Source: Panaeolus papilionaceus (taxonomy: Eukaryota > Basidiomycota > Agaricomycetes > Agaricales). Taken from it: a stretch of DNA of 64,000 nt. The DNA lies in NCBI GenBank assembly GCA_015501605.1, contig JADNRZ010000004.1, positions 372,001 to 436,000 on the forward strand, written 5' to 3'. The notes under the pieces were generated by a model. The model saw only the letters and a program-made list of their open reading frames with translations. It did no database searches and was not told where the DNA came from. Shown piece after piece: positions 24,492 to 35,176 of the stretch; position 1 is the first letter of the stretch; each line of letters opens with the position of its first letter. The translations under genes and the position numbers were made by a program.

Positions 24492-24590
24492 TTCATAGAG
24501 TGCTTACGTGATGATGGTACCAACTGCGGTGACACTGACCGAGCAGTGACATGACACAGCTGGTTTACTCTTCCTTGCTTTCATACCATC
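24492..24590. promoter_or_regulatory. Compact divergent promoter (MCMBP / CDC50)
   Basis: Only 99 bp separates the two ATGs. It must hold both core promoters and both 5' leaders. It contains a pyrimidine run close to the CDC50 start (TTACTCTTCCTTGCTTTC), a common fungal leader feature. No clear TATA box is visible. Confidence 0.5.
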
Positions 24591-26012
24591 ATGGGTCTCT
24601 TCAACAGAAAGAAGACTGACGACTCGGATTCTGCTGACTCGGAGAATAAGAAAGAGAAGGGCGGCTGGAGACGCCCAGCCAGTACGTTTAATTTATAATT
24701 TTTATAATTTATTAACCGTTATAACTTGATATAATTCAGATACTGCCTTTAAACAACAGCGGTTGAAGGCATGGCAGCCTATCCTTACCCCGAAAACAGT
24801 CCTTCCGACTCTATTCATTATTGGAATTATTTTCGCTCCTATTGGAGGACTTCTCATCTGGGGATCGTCCATGGTGTCAGAAATGACTTTCGACTACACC
24901 GATTGCGAAAAACTTACACCCTCATCTCCGGACAACCTTCAGTTTACACCCCTTCCTAACTACAGATACTCCTATAGACTATCTGATGACAAGGTCAAAA
25001 TCACTGAAACTCCACATTATGCCTTTGTCAACAACACTGGAAACAGCAGCGTAACAGATGTCTCCCAGGAGCTCCAATGCGTCGTGGAATTTTCCGTGCC
25101 CATGGAATTGAAGCACTCCGTATTCTTCTACTATAAGCTCACCAACTTCTTCCAAAATCATCGTCGCTACGTGAAGAGCTTGAACACTGACCAGTTGAAG
25201 GGTAAAGATGTCAGCGCTGGTGACCTCGAGAAGAGTGATTGCAAACCACTTGCCACCATCGATAGCAAACCCATTTATCCTTGTGGCTTGATTGCAAATT
25301 CCATATTTAACGGTGCGTTTCATGTCCTGTAAACAAACCACCTTCGTTGACACAAATACATAAGATACCTTTTCGACGCCCATGCTTCTCAACCCTCCCG
25401 GAGGTGCTGCCGCAGAACCCTACAACTTCTCGTCCTCTGGAATTGCCTGGCCAGGAGAAGCCAAGAAATATGCCTCAAAACCGGGCTATCCTGACCTTAG
25501 TAGCATTGTTCCTCCTCCCAATTGGCAGAAGCGTTTCCCCAACAACTACACCGCTGAGAATCCCCCACCAGATTTACAAGGGGACCAACATTTCCAGAAC
25601 TGGATGAGGACGGCTGGGTTACCAACCTTTACCAAACTCTATGGCAGAAATGACAACGATGCGATGAAGGTTGGGACTTATCGGGTGGTAATTGGCCTAA
25701 GTAAGTATTGTCCTTTATTTCGAGCTATCCAAGTGTAAACTTACCGTTTGTGGTAGACTTCCCTGTCTTGCCTTACAAGGGAACCAAGTCTTTCGTCATC
25801 TCCACGGTATCGTGGATAGGTGGGAAGAATCCATTTTTGGGATGGGCATATGTAGCCGCATCTGGTGTATTTGTGCTCCTGGCTGTGCTTGGAACTGCGC
25901 GACACCTTATTAAACCTCGGTATGGATGCCCTTTTGGTTTTCCGCTATCCTCGCTAACATGCTTCATTTTAGACGACTGGGTGACATGTCTCTGCTATCC
26001 TGGAATCGATAA
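24591..26012 (+). CDS. CDC50: Cdc50/LEM3 family phospholipid flippase subunit
   Basis: Cdc50 proteins are obligate partners of P4-ATPases: they carry the pump out of the ER and allow aminophospholipid flipping. The start opens MGLFNRKKTDDSDSADSE. Family features are the FKQQRLKAWQPILTPKTV block, the first membrane span (LFIIGIIFAPIGGLLIWGSS), then a lumenal loop. The loop holds paired cysteines (YTDCEKL, LQCVVEF, KSDCKPL, YPCGLIANS) and N-glycosylation sequons (NNTG, NYT). A DTFS motif follows an intron that keeps phase, then WMRTAGLPTFTKLYGR and the second span (AASGVFVLLAVLGTARHLI). The last exon gives RLGDMSLLSWNR with the stop at 26010-26012. It converges with RTCA, leaving 98 bp. Confidence 0.95.
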
Positions 26013-26110
26013 TAGATTAACCACTTTTTATGCCTTTACGAGGATTGTATATTTATGCTACTACACATTTTTGTAATACGGACCACATTTTATATACACA
26101 ACACTGCTCC

Positions 26111-27504
26111 CTATCGACTCAAGTTGCTCCCCTCAAGCATTCCATTGGGAGCGGTGTATCCGATACCCTGGCATTTGATGATAACCTGGCCGCTTGGTTC
26201 CGTTTCCACTTCAAACTTCGCATCTGTCAGTTGTTCAGCAAGCCATATTGCCGTTCTGACGAGATTGTGTTAGCAATTCATCAGGGCGACGTCTCCATGT
26301 CAGATTACACCACTTACTGTGTATGACGGCTTAGACCAGCGTCCCCGCACCTTACTTCCGATTTACCTTCCGCCAACGCCATGAAAATAATGATTTGATC
26401 TTGTAACCACTGCGAAGCAAAATGGTGATGACAAGCAAAGAGACGTAGAACAAAATGACCTACCTCGTCGACACAACCTCCTTCGTTGAGATGCTTGATC
26501 AATTCCGTTGCAGCATCTCCGCCCACCTTTTGCGGTGAGATACCCTTGGCACCAACACAAGTTCCTCCAACAATACCACCGCCTTCTAATTCAGCCCACA
26601 AGACAATACCGCTGCCTGCTCCTCTGGTAAGACTTTGGGGTTCGCGAGCGGACTGTATATCCACCAGCACGCCCTTCCGCTGTTCCAGCGCCTCAGAAGG
26701 TACATCCACCTCGACCAGGCCATCCTCCAAGCCACAAGCAAACCCGGCACTGGCAAGCTTCCTCTTAGCACCCTCCACCATCTCCTTTCCTATTTTACCC
26801 GGTAAACCCGCAAAATGCGCAATCCCACCGATCCATTTCACCCTGGGACGATAATTCAAGAGCGACACGCTTTTCAATTTTTGTCCTGCGGGTAATGGGG
26901 TGATATCGAGGTAGATCTCTCCTCCACCTTTGGGGTAGTATCCACGCTTGCGGATCTCGAGGTTGAGCGCATTAATTCCAAAATGCCGCCTTATGAACGG
27001 AATGAAGACATGTTTGGTGTAGTCCACCTGTGGGGCCATCGACGCGTTTGTCCCTCCATAGAGTGTTAGGCTGGACGGTGATTGTGCATTGGTCGCAGGC
27101 CTATCACTCGAAAAAAGCAGGAGGGGAAGGGCAATTTGGATGAGGAGGGTGATAGAGCCGGCTGTAACACAGTCGGCGGAGTAATGTCCTGGTAGGGATA
27201 TTTGCCCTGGAGTGAATTGAATATCCGTTGAACCAACCTTGGCTTTTGTAAGATTTGCATTCGATATATTGGCGGCAAGCTCAAGGCCTGCATAAACGAT
27301 GGGATTTTCATTCGCAGTCGGAACGAAAATTAATTGAAAAAAATTACCTGTTTTGTGTTGGCTGCGCAGACCAGGGGGTTTCCTACCGTTTCGTATCTGT
27401 TGAATGTCGATCGGCTTAGATAACAGTGCGGAAAGGGAGACGGCGTTGCGCAGAATTTGACCGCCTCCTTCGAGGACGCTGCCATTGATCACCTTTGCCG
27501 CCAT
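26111..27504 (-). CDS. RTCA: RNA 3'-terminal phosphate cyclase (RtcA)
   Basis: RtcA converts an RNA 3'-phosphate to a 2',3'-cyclic phosphate using ATP through a covalent histidine-AMP. The protein reads GSVLEGGGQILRNAVSLSALL, ELAANISNANLTKAKVGST, YYPKGGGEIYLDITPL, GVLVDIQSARE and DQIIIFMALAEG. It then has SRHTQ-TAIWLAEQLTDAKFEVE across an intron (26256-26317). The HTQ histidine matches the catalytic histidine of true cyclases, which the rRNA-processing paralog Rcl1 lacks. Two more introns (27288-27347, 60 nt; 26410-26463, 54 nt) are multiples of three without stops, so they read through as false coding sequence. The true start is MAAKVINGS at 27504 and the stop is at 26111-26113. Budding yeast lacks RtcA. 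Confidence 0.92.
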
Positions 27505-28008
27505 GAGTGTAGACAACTAAAAACCGTTTCCGACCCTGTACGGCAATGACTCATGAAGATAAACACTTGATGGTGAAATTCCAAGATAAAATAAATTATA
27601 TCATCCATCCATGCGTACTGGAGAAGCTGTTGAAACAAGGTTCGAGGCTCATTTAAGAAAACACGTAAATTAAGAAGAATGGGGTATATAGTACGACAAG
27701 CCTACAAAGGCTTGAAAACACGGCTGTATACAGCAAGTAACAAGTGTAGAATTGGAATAAAACAGTGACATCAGTGCATACATATCCAGAATAATGATAG
27801 ACGCCAGGGGGGTGGGTGAGTGAGTGAGAAAACGATGTCAACTATGTTATCACTCTTAGAACAGACAAGCTGGAGAAGGCAAGTTGAAAGGGCATCGCAT
27901 GGATGATGTGGACAGGGGTGCGGTAGGTGGGTGAGATGAGTATGTGGAGATCAAAAGCAGAAGAAATAGATTTAGGTAGAATGAAAATGCCTGTAGGGAA
28001 CACCATGT
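27505..28008. other. Intergenic region between two minus-strand genes
   Basis: These 504 bp hold the RTCA 5' flank (27505-27600, A/T-rich) and probably the 3' UTR of the membrane-protein gene. Short GGTGGGTGAGTGAGTG-like runs occur near 27810 and 27925. The small ORF at 27653-27841 is hydrophobic by composition but has no support as a gene. I see nothing else. Confidence 0.5.
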
Positions 28009-29553
28009 TTACATGCCACCATAAGCATCGTCATGACCCGATTGAGCATAGCCAGTGGTGGCATAGGGATGTGGTTGCTGATAGGCCTGTTGTTGCTGAT
28101 CATATTGCTGAGTGGTTTGTGCATATCCGGTTTGCTGCTGACCGGCTTGATAATCTGATGACCCTTGGACATAGCCCCCTGCGTATTGCTGATCACCATA
28201 GTTTGCATATGCTTGATAATCTTGATATTGGCCATCATATCCTTGCTGGTACTGGGACTGATCATAGGCTTCATACCCTTGAGCGTAGCCTTGTTGACCT
28301 TGATATTCACGTTCAGCGGTTTGATAATCTCCGGTGGCATGGGCAGCTCCAGTATCATATACTGCATAACTTCCGTAGACCTCAGGGTTATAGTCGCCCT
28401 GAGGTTGTGGTTGGGAGCTGTACGCGCCATGAGCAATCTCGCTAGCGTCATCTTCGATTTGAGAAGAGTTGGAAACGTTTGGTTCTTGACCATAAACGTA
28501 TTTGGGACGCTCTTGAAGAGGAGCGGTGGTGGCGGCAGCGGCGTTAGCAGCAGCCAAAGCTTGACTTGGTGGTTGGGCAGACTCTGCGGCCGAATAGGCG
28601 CCATAACCGGCCATTCCTGCAGCAGCAGTGCTAGAAATGGAAGGTGCAACATTGTGACCTCGTTCTGTCATGTCAGGTGGAGTGGACGCAGAGCGATCGG
28701 TAACCATGGCGGAACGTCTGAAAGTTCCGAAATCAGATTCATGACGGCGTCGCATACTCCTGCGTCTGGCGCGACGCTGATGAAAAAAGTTGAATGAGTA
28801 TAAGTTTAGAATGACAGGTATGTATAGATGAACAACATACCAAGAAAAAGGCAACAAGAAATCCAACAGCAGCAAGACCGACGAGGGCACCTGCAACACT
28901 TCCTACGATTCCACCCGCAGACATGCCAGAAGAATCGTCGTTGCTGGCAGGTGCTGTAGCGGAGATGGTAGAGCCTGCAACATCGGTTGCGGTCTGAGAC
29001 AAGGTAAGAAGTGAAGAGGGCGGGAGGACGTTGTTGATGATAGAGCTGCGAGTCGTATTAGTGGGAACAGGTACGAGCGATAGACTTCCAGACTATGAAT
29101 TATTTTGATGTTAGTGTAAACTCTATTATTTTTTTTTCAAAAAAAAAAAAAGCAACGTACTGTTGATGTTCCAGTCGAAGAAGATTGTGTCGAGGACTGA
29201 GAAGAGGACGGAGTAGAAGACGAAGACGGAGAAGGCGTAGGGGTTGAAGTAGGGCGAACGGGAGGTGAAGAGGAACTGGGAGGTGGTCTAGGGGTAGAAC
29301 TGCTCGAAGGTCTGGGAGTTGGGGTAGGGGTTGGGGTGGGTGTCGGGGTTGGTGTTGGTGTAGGACTTGGACTATTTCCACTTCCCCCCGGGTTTCCACC
29401 ATTTCCTCCTGTTCCGCCATTTCCTGGATCATCACCACCACCACCGCCGCCGCCAATTGGAAGATCTACGCCGTTGCCGCTGTTGTCAGGAGGGCCAGCT
29501 TGACGGGCAATATGAACATGGTGAAGCTGATTATTACGACGACTTATAGTCAT
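28009..29553 (-). CDS. Single-pass membrane protein with Pro-Thr-rich ectodomain and Q/Y/G-rich cytoplasmic tail
   Basis: Start MTISRRNNQLHHVHIARQAG at 29553. A Gly-rich run (GGGGGGGDDPGNGGTGG) is followed by a PT dipeptide repeat and a long Ser/Thr/Pro stretch that would be O-mannosylated. After an intron near 29095-29160 comes GGIVGSVAGALVGLAAVG FLVAFFL, a single membrane span, then RRARRRSMRRRHE, a positive stop-transfer patch that puts the C terminus in the cytoplasm. The tail (about 230 residues) ends in roughly 120 residues rich in Gln, Tyr and Gly (repeats like YQQGYDGQYQDY), resembling a prion-like disordered domain. The layout recalls Mid2/Wsc-type wall sensors, but no cysteine-rich head is present. 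No clear signal peptide is visible. I do not recognise an ortholog. Confidence 0.75.
29321..29348 (+). repeat. G-run tract (PT-repeat coding; G-quadruplex candidate)
   Basis: Four GGGG runs plus a GGG run with loops of 2-4 nt lie on the plus strand, the template strand for the membrane-protein gene. The same bases encode its Pro-Thr dipeptide repeat, so codon content explains the tract. It still fits a G-quadruplex consensus. Confidence 0.6.
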
Positions 29554-29631
29554 GTTTTTAACTTGTGTGTGTAAGAGATTTGAAAGAGAGAGGGAGGGGG
29601 AGTTAAAGGAAGGTCTGGGATAAAAGAGTGT

Positions 29632-29655
29632 GGGGAGGGGAAGGGGAGGGGAGGG
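29632..29655 (+). repeat. Promoter-proximal G4-type tract
   Basis: GGGGAGGGGAAGGGGAGGGG is followed by AGGG on the plus strand, 80-100 bp upstream of the ATG at 29553. Loops are only 1-2 nt, a strong quadruplex consensus. The mRNA-sense strand here is the C-rich complement, in the promoter or 5' leader. Confidence 0.65.
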
Positions 29656-29826
29656 AGTCGTAGTCGTCGATGTGGGAGATGTGAACAGACAAATGTTAAC
29701 CCATCAATTTCAATTCCACTAAGTCACCATGCGCGGGAAAATAAAATAAAATAAACCATCAGATTATGTAATTATGGTATCATATGGACGTCCTTGGCAT
29801 TTTATTCTCCTTATCTCCCCCCAATA

Positions 29827-32800
29827 TCACTTTGAACAGAGTACGAGTTCTTTTTTTTATTCATCAGAATTCCTTTCTCAAATAATAATAATAACAACTC
29901 ACCCTGTTTCTTTCAATACTTAGAAAACTAGTCTTTTCTATTCGTGTTGGATTTCGCAAGTGCTGCCGAATAGTCTTCATCCCGATGTTATGAATGGCCC
30001 CCAACATAAGCTCTTGTTCTGTCGCATATCTCCGCATTATCTCTTGCTTCAGTCGCTGTGTATTTCGTGGCGTCAGTATCATGCATAGCCCATACTCTCT
30101 TTTCATCTCACCTTCTCTCTCGCGACATCTTCCTCTAGGACCTTGATCTGCGACCTGAAGCTGGCCTCGGCTTCTTCAAATGTTCCGTGCTTTGTCCGAA
30201 TATCAGCAAACGCGGCATCGTCATCAGGTACGCCCTCTCTTACAGCTGCACTAGCTACGCTTATTGCGTGCTGTTCTTTGAAAAGTTTGTCTTGAGATTT
30301 AATAAACTAGACATTTCATCTCTTTGTCAGTTATAATTCACACTTTACCATGTCAATCATCTCGCACCTGTTTAGCCTTGTTCAATTTATCGACCGTCGT
30401 CTTGTATGATTCCTTCAATGTAACATTCTCCTCATGAACAGCAAGTAATTTTTGCTTAAATTCTTCTGGCAAATCTTTCCCAGCCATAGATGCACGAAGA
30501 TCCCTGGTTATTACCAGTATATTAGCGTAAACAAGGAAGGGCTGCAAGTTTCCGACATACCCAAGCACCCTTTCGCGTTGAAGCAACTTTTCTCGATGCC
30601 CTATTCCTTCGCTTTGCAGATTCACCTTTTCCAGCAACAGTCCATTGATCTGTTCCAGCTGCATTCGATTCTTCTCTCCCAGCTCCTTGTTGTGTTTTTG
30701 CAACCGCGCCACGTCCGCTTCAAGCCCTTGCTTGTCCTCGTTCACAGACTCTCGGAGACTGGCGAGAATGTCCAACTGATCCTTGTTGACAAGTGTCACT
30801 AGTAAATCCAGTCAGAAGGAATCATTCCAAAGAAAATAAATCCTTGAACCTACAATCTGACTTGGCAATCGTCAATTCACGATTGATCGTGTCGAATTTG
30901 ACCTCTAATTCAGCGTGTTCCTTTCTTATCGCCTCCAGACTATCCACAGTCTCATTCAACCTCTGTCTCAGGGCTATGGCTGCTTCAGGCCTATATACCG
31001 TTTCGACTTTTAGCCCTCCAAGTAGATACCAAGTAACACCACATACCCATCTCCCAGTGTTTTACCATTCCTGATCTCCTCCAGATCACGTTGTAGTATC
31101 AACTTCTCTCTATGTGCTGCCAAGTAGTCCGACTCATAGCGAGCCTTCAGCCTGTTCGAATCCTCCAACAAGTTTTCAAGAACCAGGATGCGACTAGCGT
31201 CAGCCTCATTCTTTCGAACAGACTCCAGCTCCCTGGTCAGCTTTCTGATCTGCAGCTTCAAGTCTGTCATGGTTGTCCCAGTAATGGCATCGTCCAATTC
31301 TCCACCGAGACCCTGCTCACGATGGTCGTCGACTTCCAGATCGACAGCCGAGTTCGGTTCTTCGTTGAGTTCAGTCGATAGTGGCACCGTTTCGCCTTGC
31401 GTAAGAGGTGGTGACTTCAAGCTCTCGCTGTTGCTGGGTCTAGATCGAATCGTAGAAGTCAACTCGAGCTCACGGACACGCTCTTGATAGAGCTCCAACG
31501 CCTCTGCATCCTTTGCGCGCTCCTCCGTCGTGATCTTTAGTTTCGTGCGAGCTTGGTCCAGTTCAAAGTTGAGTTTATCAATTTCTTGACTCTTGCTCGC
31601 GCTCTTGGATTCCAAGTCCATGATTTGATTCTTGTAAGACTCCATCAAGGGCTTGAACGCAGAGACCTTGCGGTATTCGTCTTCCAATGCCGCGTTCTTG
31701 TCAACCAAGTCTGCATTCTGCTTCTCCAGGGACTGCAACCAGGGTTCAAACTTTGTCATATCTGGCGGTTACAAATACGCACCTTGACGTGCTGACGGAG
31801 ATCTGCGCTTTCCTGCAACTTCTTCTTATACTTCTCCATCACATTTTCGGTCTTGTGCAACTTTTCTGCAGCATGTCGGTACCTGTGTAGAGATGTTGAA
31901 TGTTTCGACAATCAACCGAGGTGAATCACATACTCATCAACTTTGTCTTTCAACAGAACTGCCTCATCTGCCTTTACTTGCAACTCCTCCGTCTTCCTCG
32001 TGAGGTCCGAAATGACATTCGATTGTTTGTCCAATTCAGATTCGGCGATAGCGAGATTGTCCTCGCTCTTTTGCCTAACATTCTCCTTCACGTTAAACCA
32101 GATCATCCAAAGCAGGAACCAGACGTTGTGTCACTCACAAATCAGCGCGCAGTCGATCCATTTCGGCACGCATCATGACATCTGCCTTTTCGCTCCGCCT
32201 CGATTCCGCTTCACGTCGCAATTGACGAACCTGAGCGAGGGCATCCTCTTTCTCTGAGATAGCATCGTCGAAAGACGTCTGTAGCTGTCTGTGTTCCTCC
32301 ATGAGTGTTTGGTACACTTTTTCCAGCGTGTCCTTTTCGTTTGAGATTTGCCTGCGCTCGCTTTGGATGCGATAGTAGTGGTCATCCCTGAGTGCACACA
32401 TCTTAGAACTTGTTGTGTAATTAACACATGAGGCACGCACTCAGTCATAGCCTCCTCATTATATTCGCTGTCCGATATATGAGCAATCTTGGATATAACC
32501 TAAAAGCATCAAAATCAGAAGTTAGGACGCCCCTAGCAGGCGTGGTCAACGGAAACCATGAACATGCAACACACTCACTTGCTCAATAGCTTTCATCAGA
32601 TGATGTTGATCCGTCTCGCTCAATTGCTGAATCTTGTCAATGAACTCTCTGTTCTGGTCACATTGTACGCCGATGACGATGGTTAGTCTGCAGAGTATCA
32701 AAATAGCTGTGAGATTAGAGTCTTTAGCGATAGCCTGCAGGTCTGGCACATCTAGGCTGCTCGTTGGCTTGTGTAGCACTTCAGAGGAGTATTGTGTCAT

Positions 32801-33096
32801 AAGGCGATATAGGCGTTTTAACGTGCCGAAGCGTAACACCCAGTTATCTGAAGGGAGTGCAGACGGACGAGTTACTTGGCGGAAATAGGTGTCATCTCTG
32901 TGTGTATGTTCAATTTCACGATGAGGTACAGGAGATTTAAAAAATTGTATTTGTATTCTTACATGACGGAGAGTACATCGAAAAGCGCGACACCATCCGC
33001 AAGGTCTTCGACTGTTGAGATAGGTTTTGAAAGCTCGAATGTCGCGAAAAAGTTTAGAAATGCATCTATTTCTTTCCGTTCTGCCGAGTCCGTCAT
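29827..33096 (-). CDS. HOOK family microtubule motor adaptor
   Basis: The start MTDSAERKEIDAFLNFFATF at 33096 opens the N-terminal HOOK domain (VEDLADGVALFDVLSVM, then LPSDNWVLRFGTLKRLYRLM), which in fungal Hok1/HookA binds dynein light intermediate chain. The rest is long coiled coil (YYRIQSERRQISNEKDTLEK, NADLVDKNAALEDEYRKV, LELTSTIRSRPSN and others). It ends with a shorter helical region (LKQEIMRRYATEQELMLGAI, GMKTIRQHL). Hook proteins link early endosomes to dynein and kinesin-3 for long-range movement in hyphae. About ten introns split it. The very end is uncertain: either a GTGAGT donor after IERNR leads to a TGA at 29827, or reading through gives a stop at 29864. Confidence 0.88.
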
Positions 33097-33406
33097 CGCA
33101 ACGCCTACAGAGTGGGGTAGGGCTTGAAAAGTGCAGAAAACCTCTCGTTGGCGGTTGGCAGGTATATGAAATGTTGTGAGAGTGGTAGGGAGGAGACCCT
33201 CGTACAACAACCAATATTATGATGACCCCAGTTCTGGACATTCCGAATGCGGAAATACAGAAACGATGTTACATGATTAGATTGGTCTTGCATCTGCCTT
33301 TCATTTCATAGGTTCACAACTCGTTAGTTTGGAAAAATGTAACCCAGTTTATTGGTTAAACTTTAGTAATAGTAAGGTAGTACGGGAGAAGCATCGATGT
33401 GCGGAT
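33097..33406. other. Intergenic region upstream of the HOOK gene
   Basis: These 310 bp hold the HOOK 5' flank and the 3' end of the metallothionein gene. Apparent ORFs through it on the minus strand (such as MLYEGLLPTTLTTF running into the HOOK start) are unsupported leader. No other gene is visible. Confidence 0.4.
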
Positions 33407-33708
33407 TTAAGAACAGGTGCACGGTTTGTTGCTGTCGGCGCAACCACAAGAATCCGACCCGCTCTTACAAGAACACTTGAAAGATATTCAACCTTCGATC
33501 CAAATTATTGTAGATATGGCATACCTTGGAGGTGTGAGCTTTGTTCGGGCATTGTGCACATTCGCATTTGCCTTTAGGGCAAGCGCATCCGGTGCCGGAG
33601 GGTCCGCAAGCGCTGTTCGCCATGATCATGAGACATGTCAATAGTGTAAGATGTCGCGCAGAAAGCTACCTACCTGCAGTTACTTTGACAGGTACAATCG
33701 GTGGCCAT
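33407..33708 (-). CDS. Small metallothionein, 63 residues, three exons
   Basis: Exons 33674-33708, 33525-33612 and 33407-33475 (35, 88 and 69 nt) join in phase to 64 codons including TAA. The protein begins MATDCTCQSNC, continues ACGPSGTGCACPKGKCEC then AQCPNK, and ends in a second Cys block (CSCKSGSDSCGCADSN then KPCTCS). Fifteen of 63 residues are Cys, nearly all in CXC or CX2C spacing, with no aromatic residue, which is diagnostic for metallothioneins that bind Cu(I), Zn or Cd. Two Cys clusters are separated by a short NKAHTSK linker. Introns have proper GTAGGT/GTATGC donors. It is too short and too interrupted for open-reading-frame scans. Metal specificity is not deducible. Confidence 0.88.
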
Positions 33709-34026
33709 GATGAATTAGAGAGACGTCTTGGGTCGCTGGAGTAGCTCTTATATGTGGGCAAGCTTCAATGCAAGACATCAAGACACGTTTATGAGATCAT
33801 TGGTCCATACCAAACCACAACGCTCCGACTGGGAGTCCGTCATCATTGGAGCGGGCAACTTTGAACTTTGAACAAGTGAGGTCATTCGACGGATCGACCA
33901 ACTTCAAATTATTGGTAATGTATTCTGTTCCTCGTCATGTACATGTACGATGTCGCAGAACAATTAATTCAAGTACACCTTCGTGATACATAATCAATGA
34001 GACTAAAGTAATAGGAATGTTCAATA
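33709..34026. other. Metallothionein upstream region
   Basis: The 318-bp gap between tandem minus-strand genes holds the metallothionein promoter and the 3' UTR of the EI24/RRT8-like gene. A palindrome-like ACATGTACATGT word lies near 33936-33948. I found no coding sequence. Confidence 0.4.
33745..33755 (-). promoter_or_regulatory. TATA-like element of the metallothionein gene
   Basis: The minus strand reads ACATATAAGA about 40 bp upstream of the metallothionein ATG. Inducible, strongly expressed stress genes often have a TATA box. The short distance would make the 5' leader very short, so the assignment is tentative. Confidence 0.4.
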
Positions 34027-35036
34027 CTAGTCGCTCTTTGAATTCTTGGAATCAGTGACAGCCCCATTTTCCTGGAACTGGAATTGATTGCTCTTCTCGA
34101 TATTAGATGCCCAAAGTGCTGCTCCAACCACCGATGCCACGTTGAAAATGGAACCCACGACTGGTAGCAGATTCAGGGCAAGCGCTGCAGCGCCAAATCT
34201 GAACATGATGAATGTCAGTTGATGAAAATATGTTTCGAAAGATATTCACTAACGCTGTGTATGCACCGCGCTTCTGTTGTATGAACTTTCTGGCAGTGTT
34301 TTCATTGGCGCCTTTCAAGAAGAAGAAGCGCTCGTGGAAGCTGGGTCCAGATTTCTTGCCTGTCAATGCAATGATGTCATTACCGTGGTTCTTTGACAAT
34401 GAAGAGCACTCTTACCGTTATACAGGAGAAATATGACTGTTCCAACAACAGGGATAAGATTCAGAGGAGCCGTCACGATATATCGCAAAATGCCCTCTTT
34501 AGAGAAACGGCCAAAAGACGCAGTGATGGGTTCCGCGATGTCCTGGAATGCGGATTTGTTCCTCTGTCGTTTGTTCAAGTTTCCACTTTCGACAAGCGCA
34601 CCGTGTCCCTGCTTTTTTAGAACAGCATCGACTGTATGAACATAACTGGTGAGAAATTCGCTTGAGGATAGTTCTAAGCATAGCACAACTCACAAATTTG
34701 ATCTTGTGCTGACCGGAATAAGAATGTTTTCGTGATAAAAGTAGTCAGAAAGTAAGCTTCCACAAGAACAAGTAATGTTGCAGGTATGACAGACAGAGGA
34801 CCAAGAACGATAGAAAACAGGGCAATTTGTGGAATGTATGTAAACACGAAGAGACCAATTGTAACGCCAACGGATGCTGTCAGTGCTCGAAGTAACGCTG
34901 GATACAAGCCACGAAGCAGAGCAGGATTTGATACGAGATAGGCACCTCCATAGAATGGATAAAGCCAGGCCCCCGACGAGACTGCATCTCTGGTTAGTTC
35001 CAATGATTGCTGTAGCTCTTGTTCGATGTGTTGCAT
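34027..35036 (-). CDS. Multi-pass membrane protein, EI24/RRT8-LDS-like
   Basis: Start MQHIEQELQQSLELTRDAV at 35036. Hydrophobic spans include ALLRALTASVGVTIGLFVF, IALFSIVLGPLSVIPATLLV, YIVTAPLNLIPVVGTVIFLL and a C-terminal FGAAALALNLLPVVGSIFNV. Between the last two is SFHERFFFLKGANENTARKF, then IQQKRGAY. The repeated (A/P)LNL(I/L)PVVG(T/S) hairpin motif fits the EI24-like fungal family that includes the yeast lipid-droplet/spore-wall proteins Rrt8 and Lds1/2. The end is a hydrophilic tail with the stop at 34027-34029. Three short introns are present. Function in this organism is not known; assignment to the family is from memory of its motifs. Confidence 0.65.
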
Positions 35037-35176
35037 GGCTGTTGTTGATTCGGATAAAGTTGCATCAAGTTGCCCCTTAAATCCTATTCACACATGACGT
35101 CATCCAAATGGGTGGTACAGTGCACATATCATGACAAAATAATGGAGTGCTCGATAAAAATTAAGTGGAAAAAATA

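Noticed and set aside
28739..29002. A separate short membrane protein gene
   Set aside because: Its span and basic patch continue in phase from the PT-rich exon upstream and into the tail exon downstream, so it is the middle exon of the 28009-29553 gene.
33329..33744. Overlapping plus-strand ORFs
   Set aside because: They are antisense to the metallothionein exons. The Cys-rich spliced product on the minus strand explains the region.
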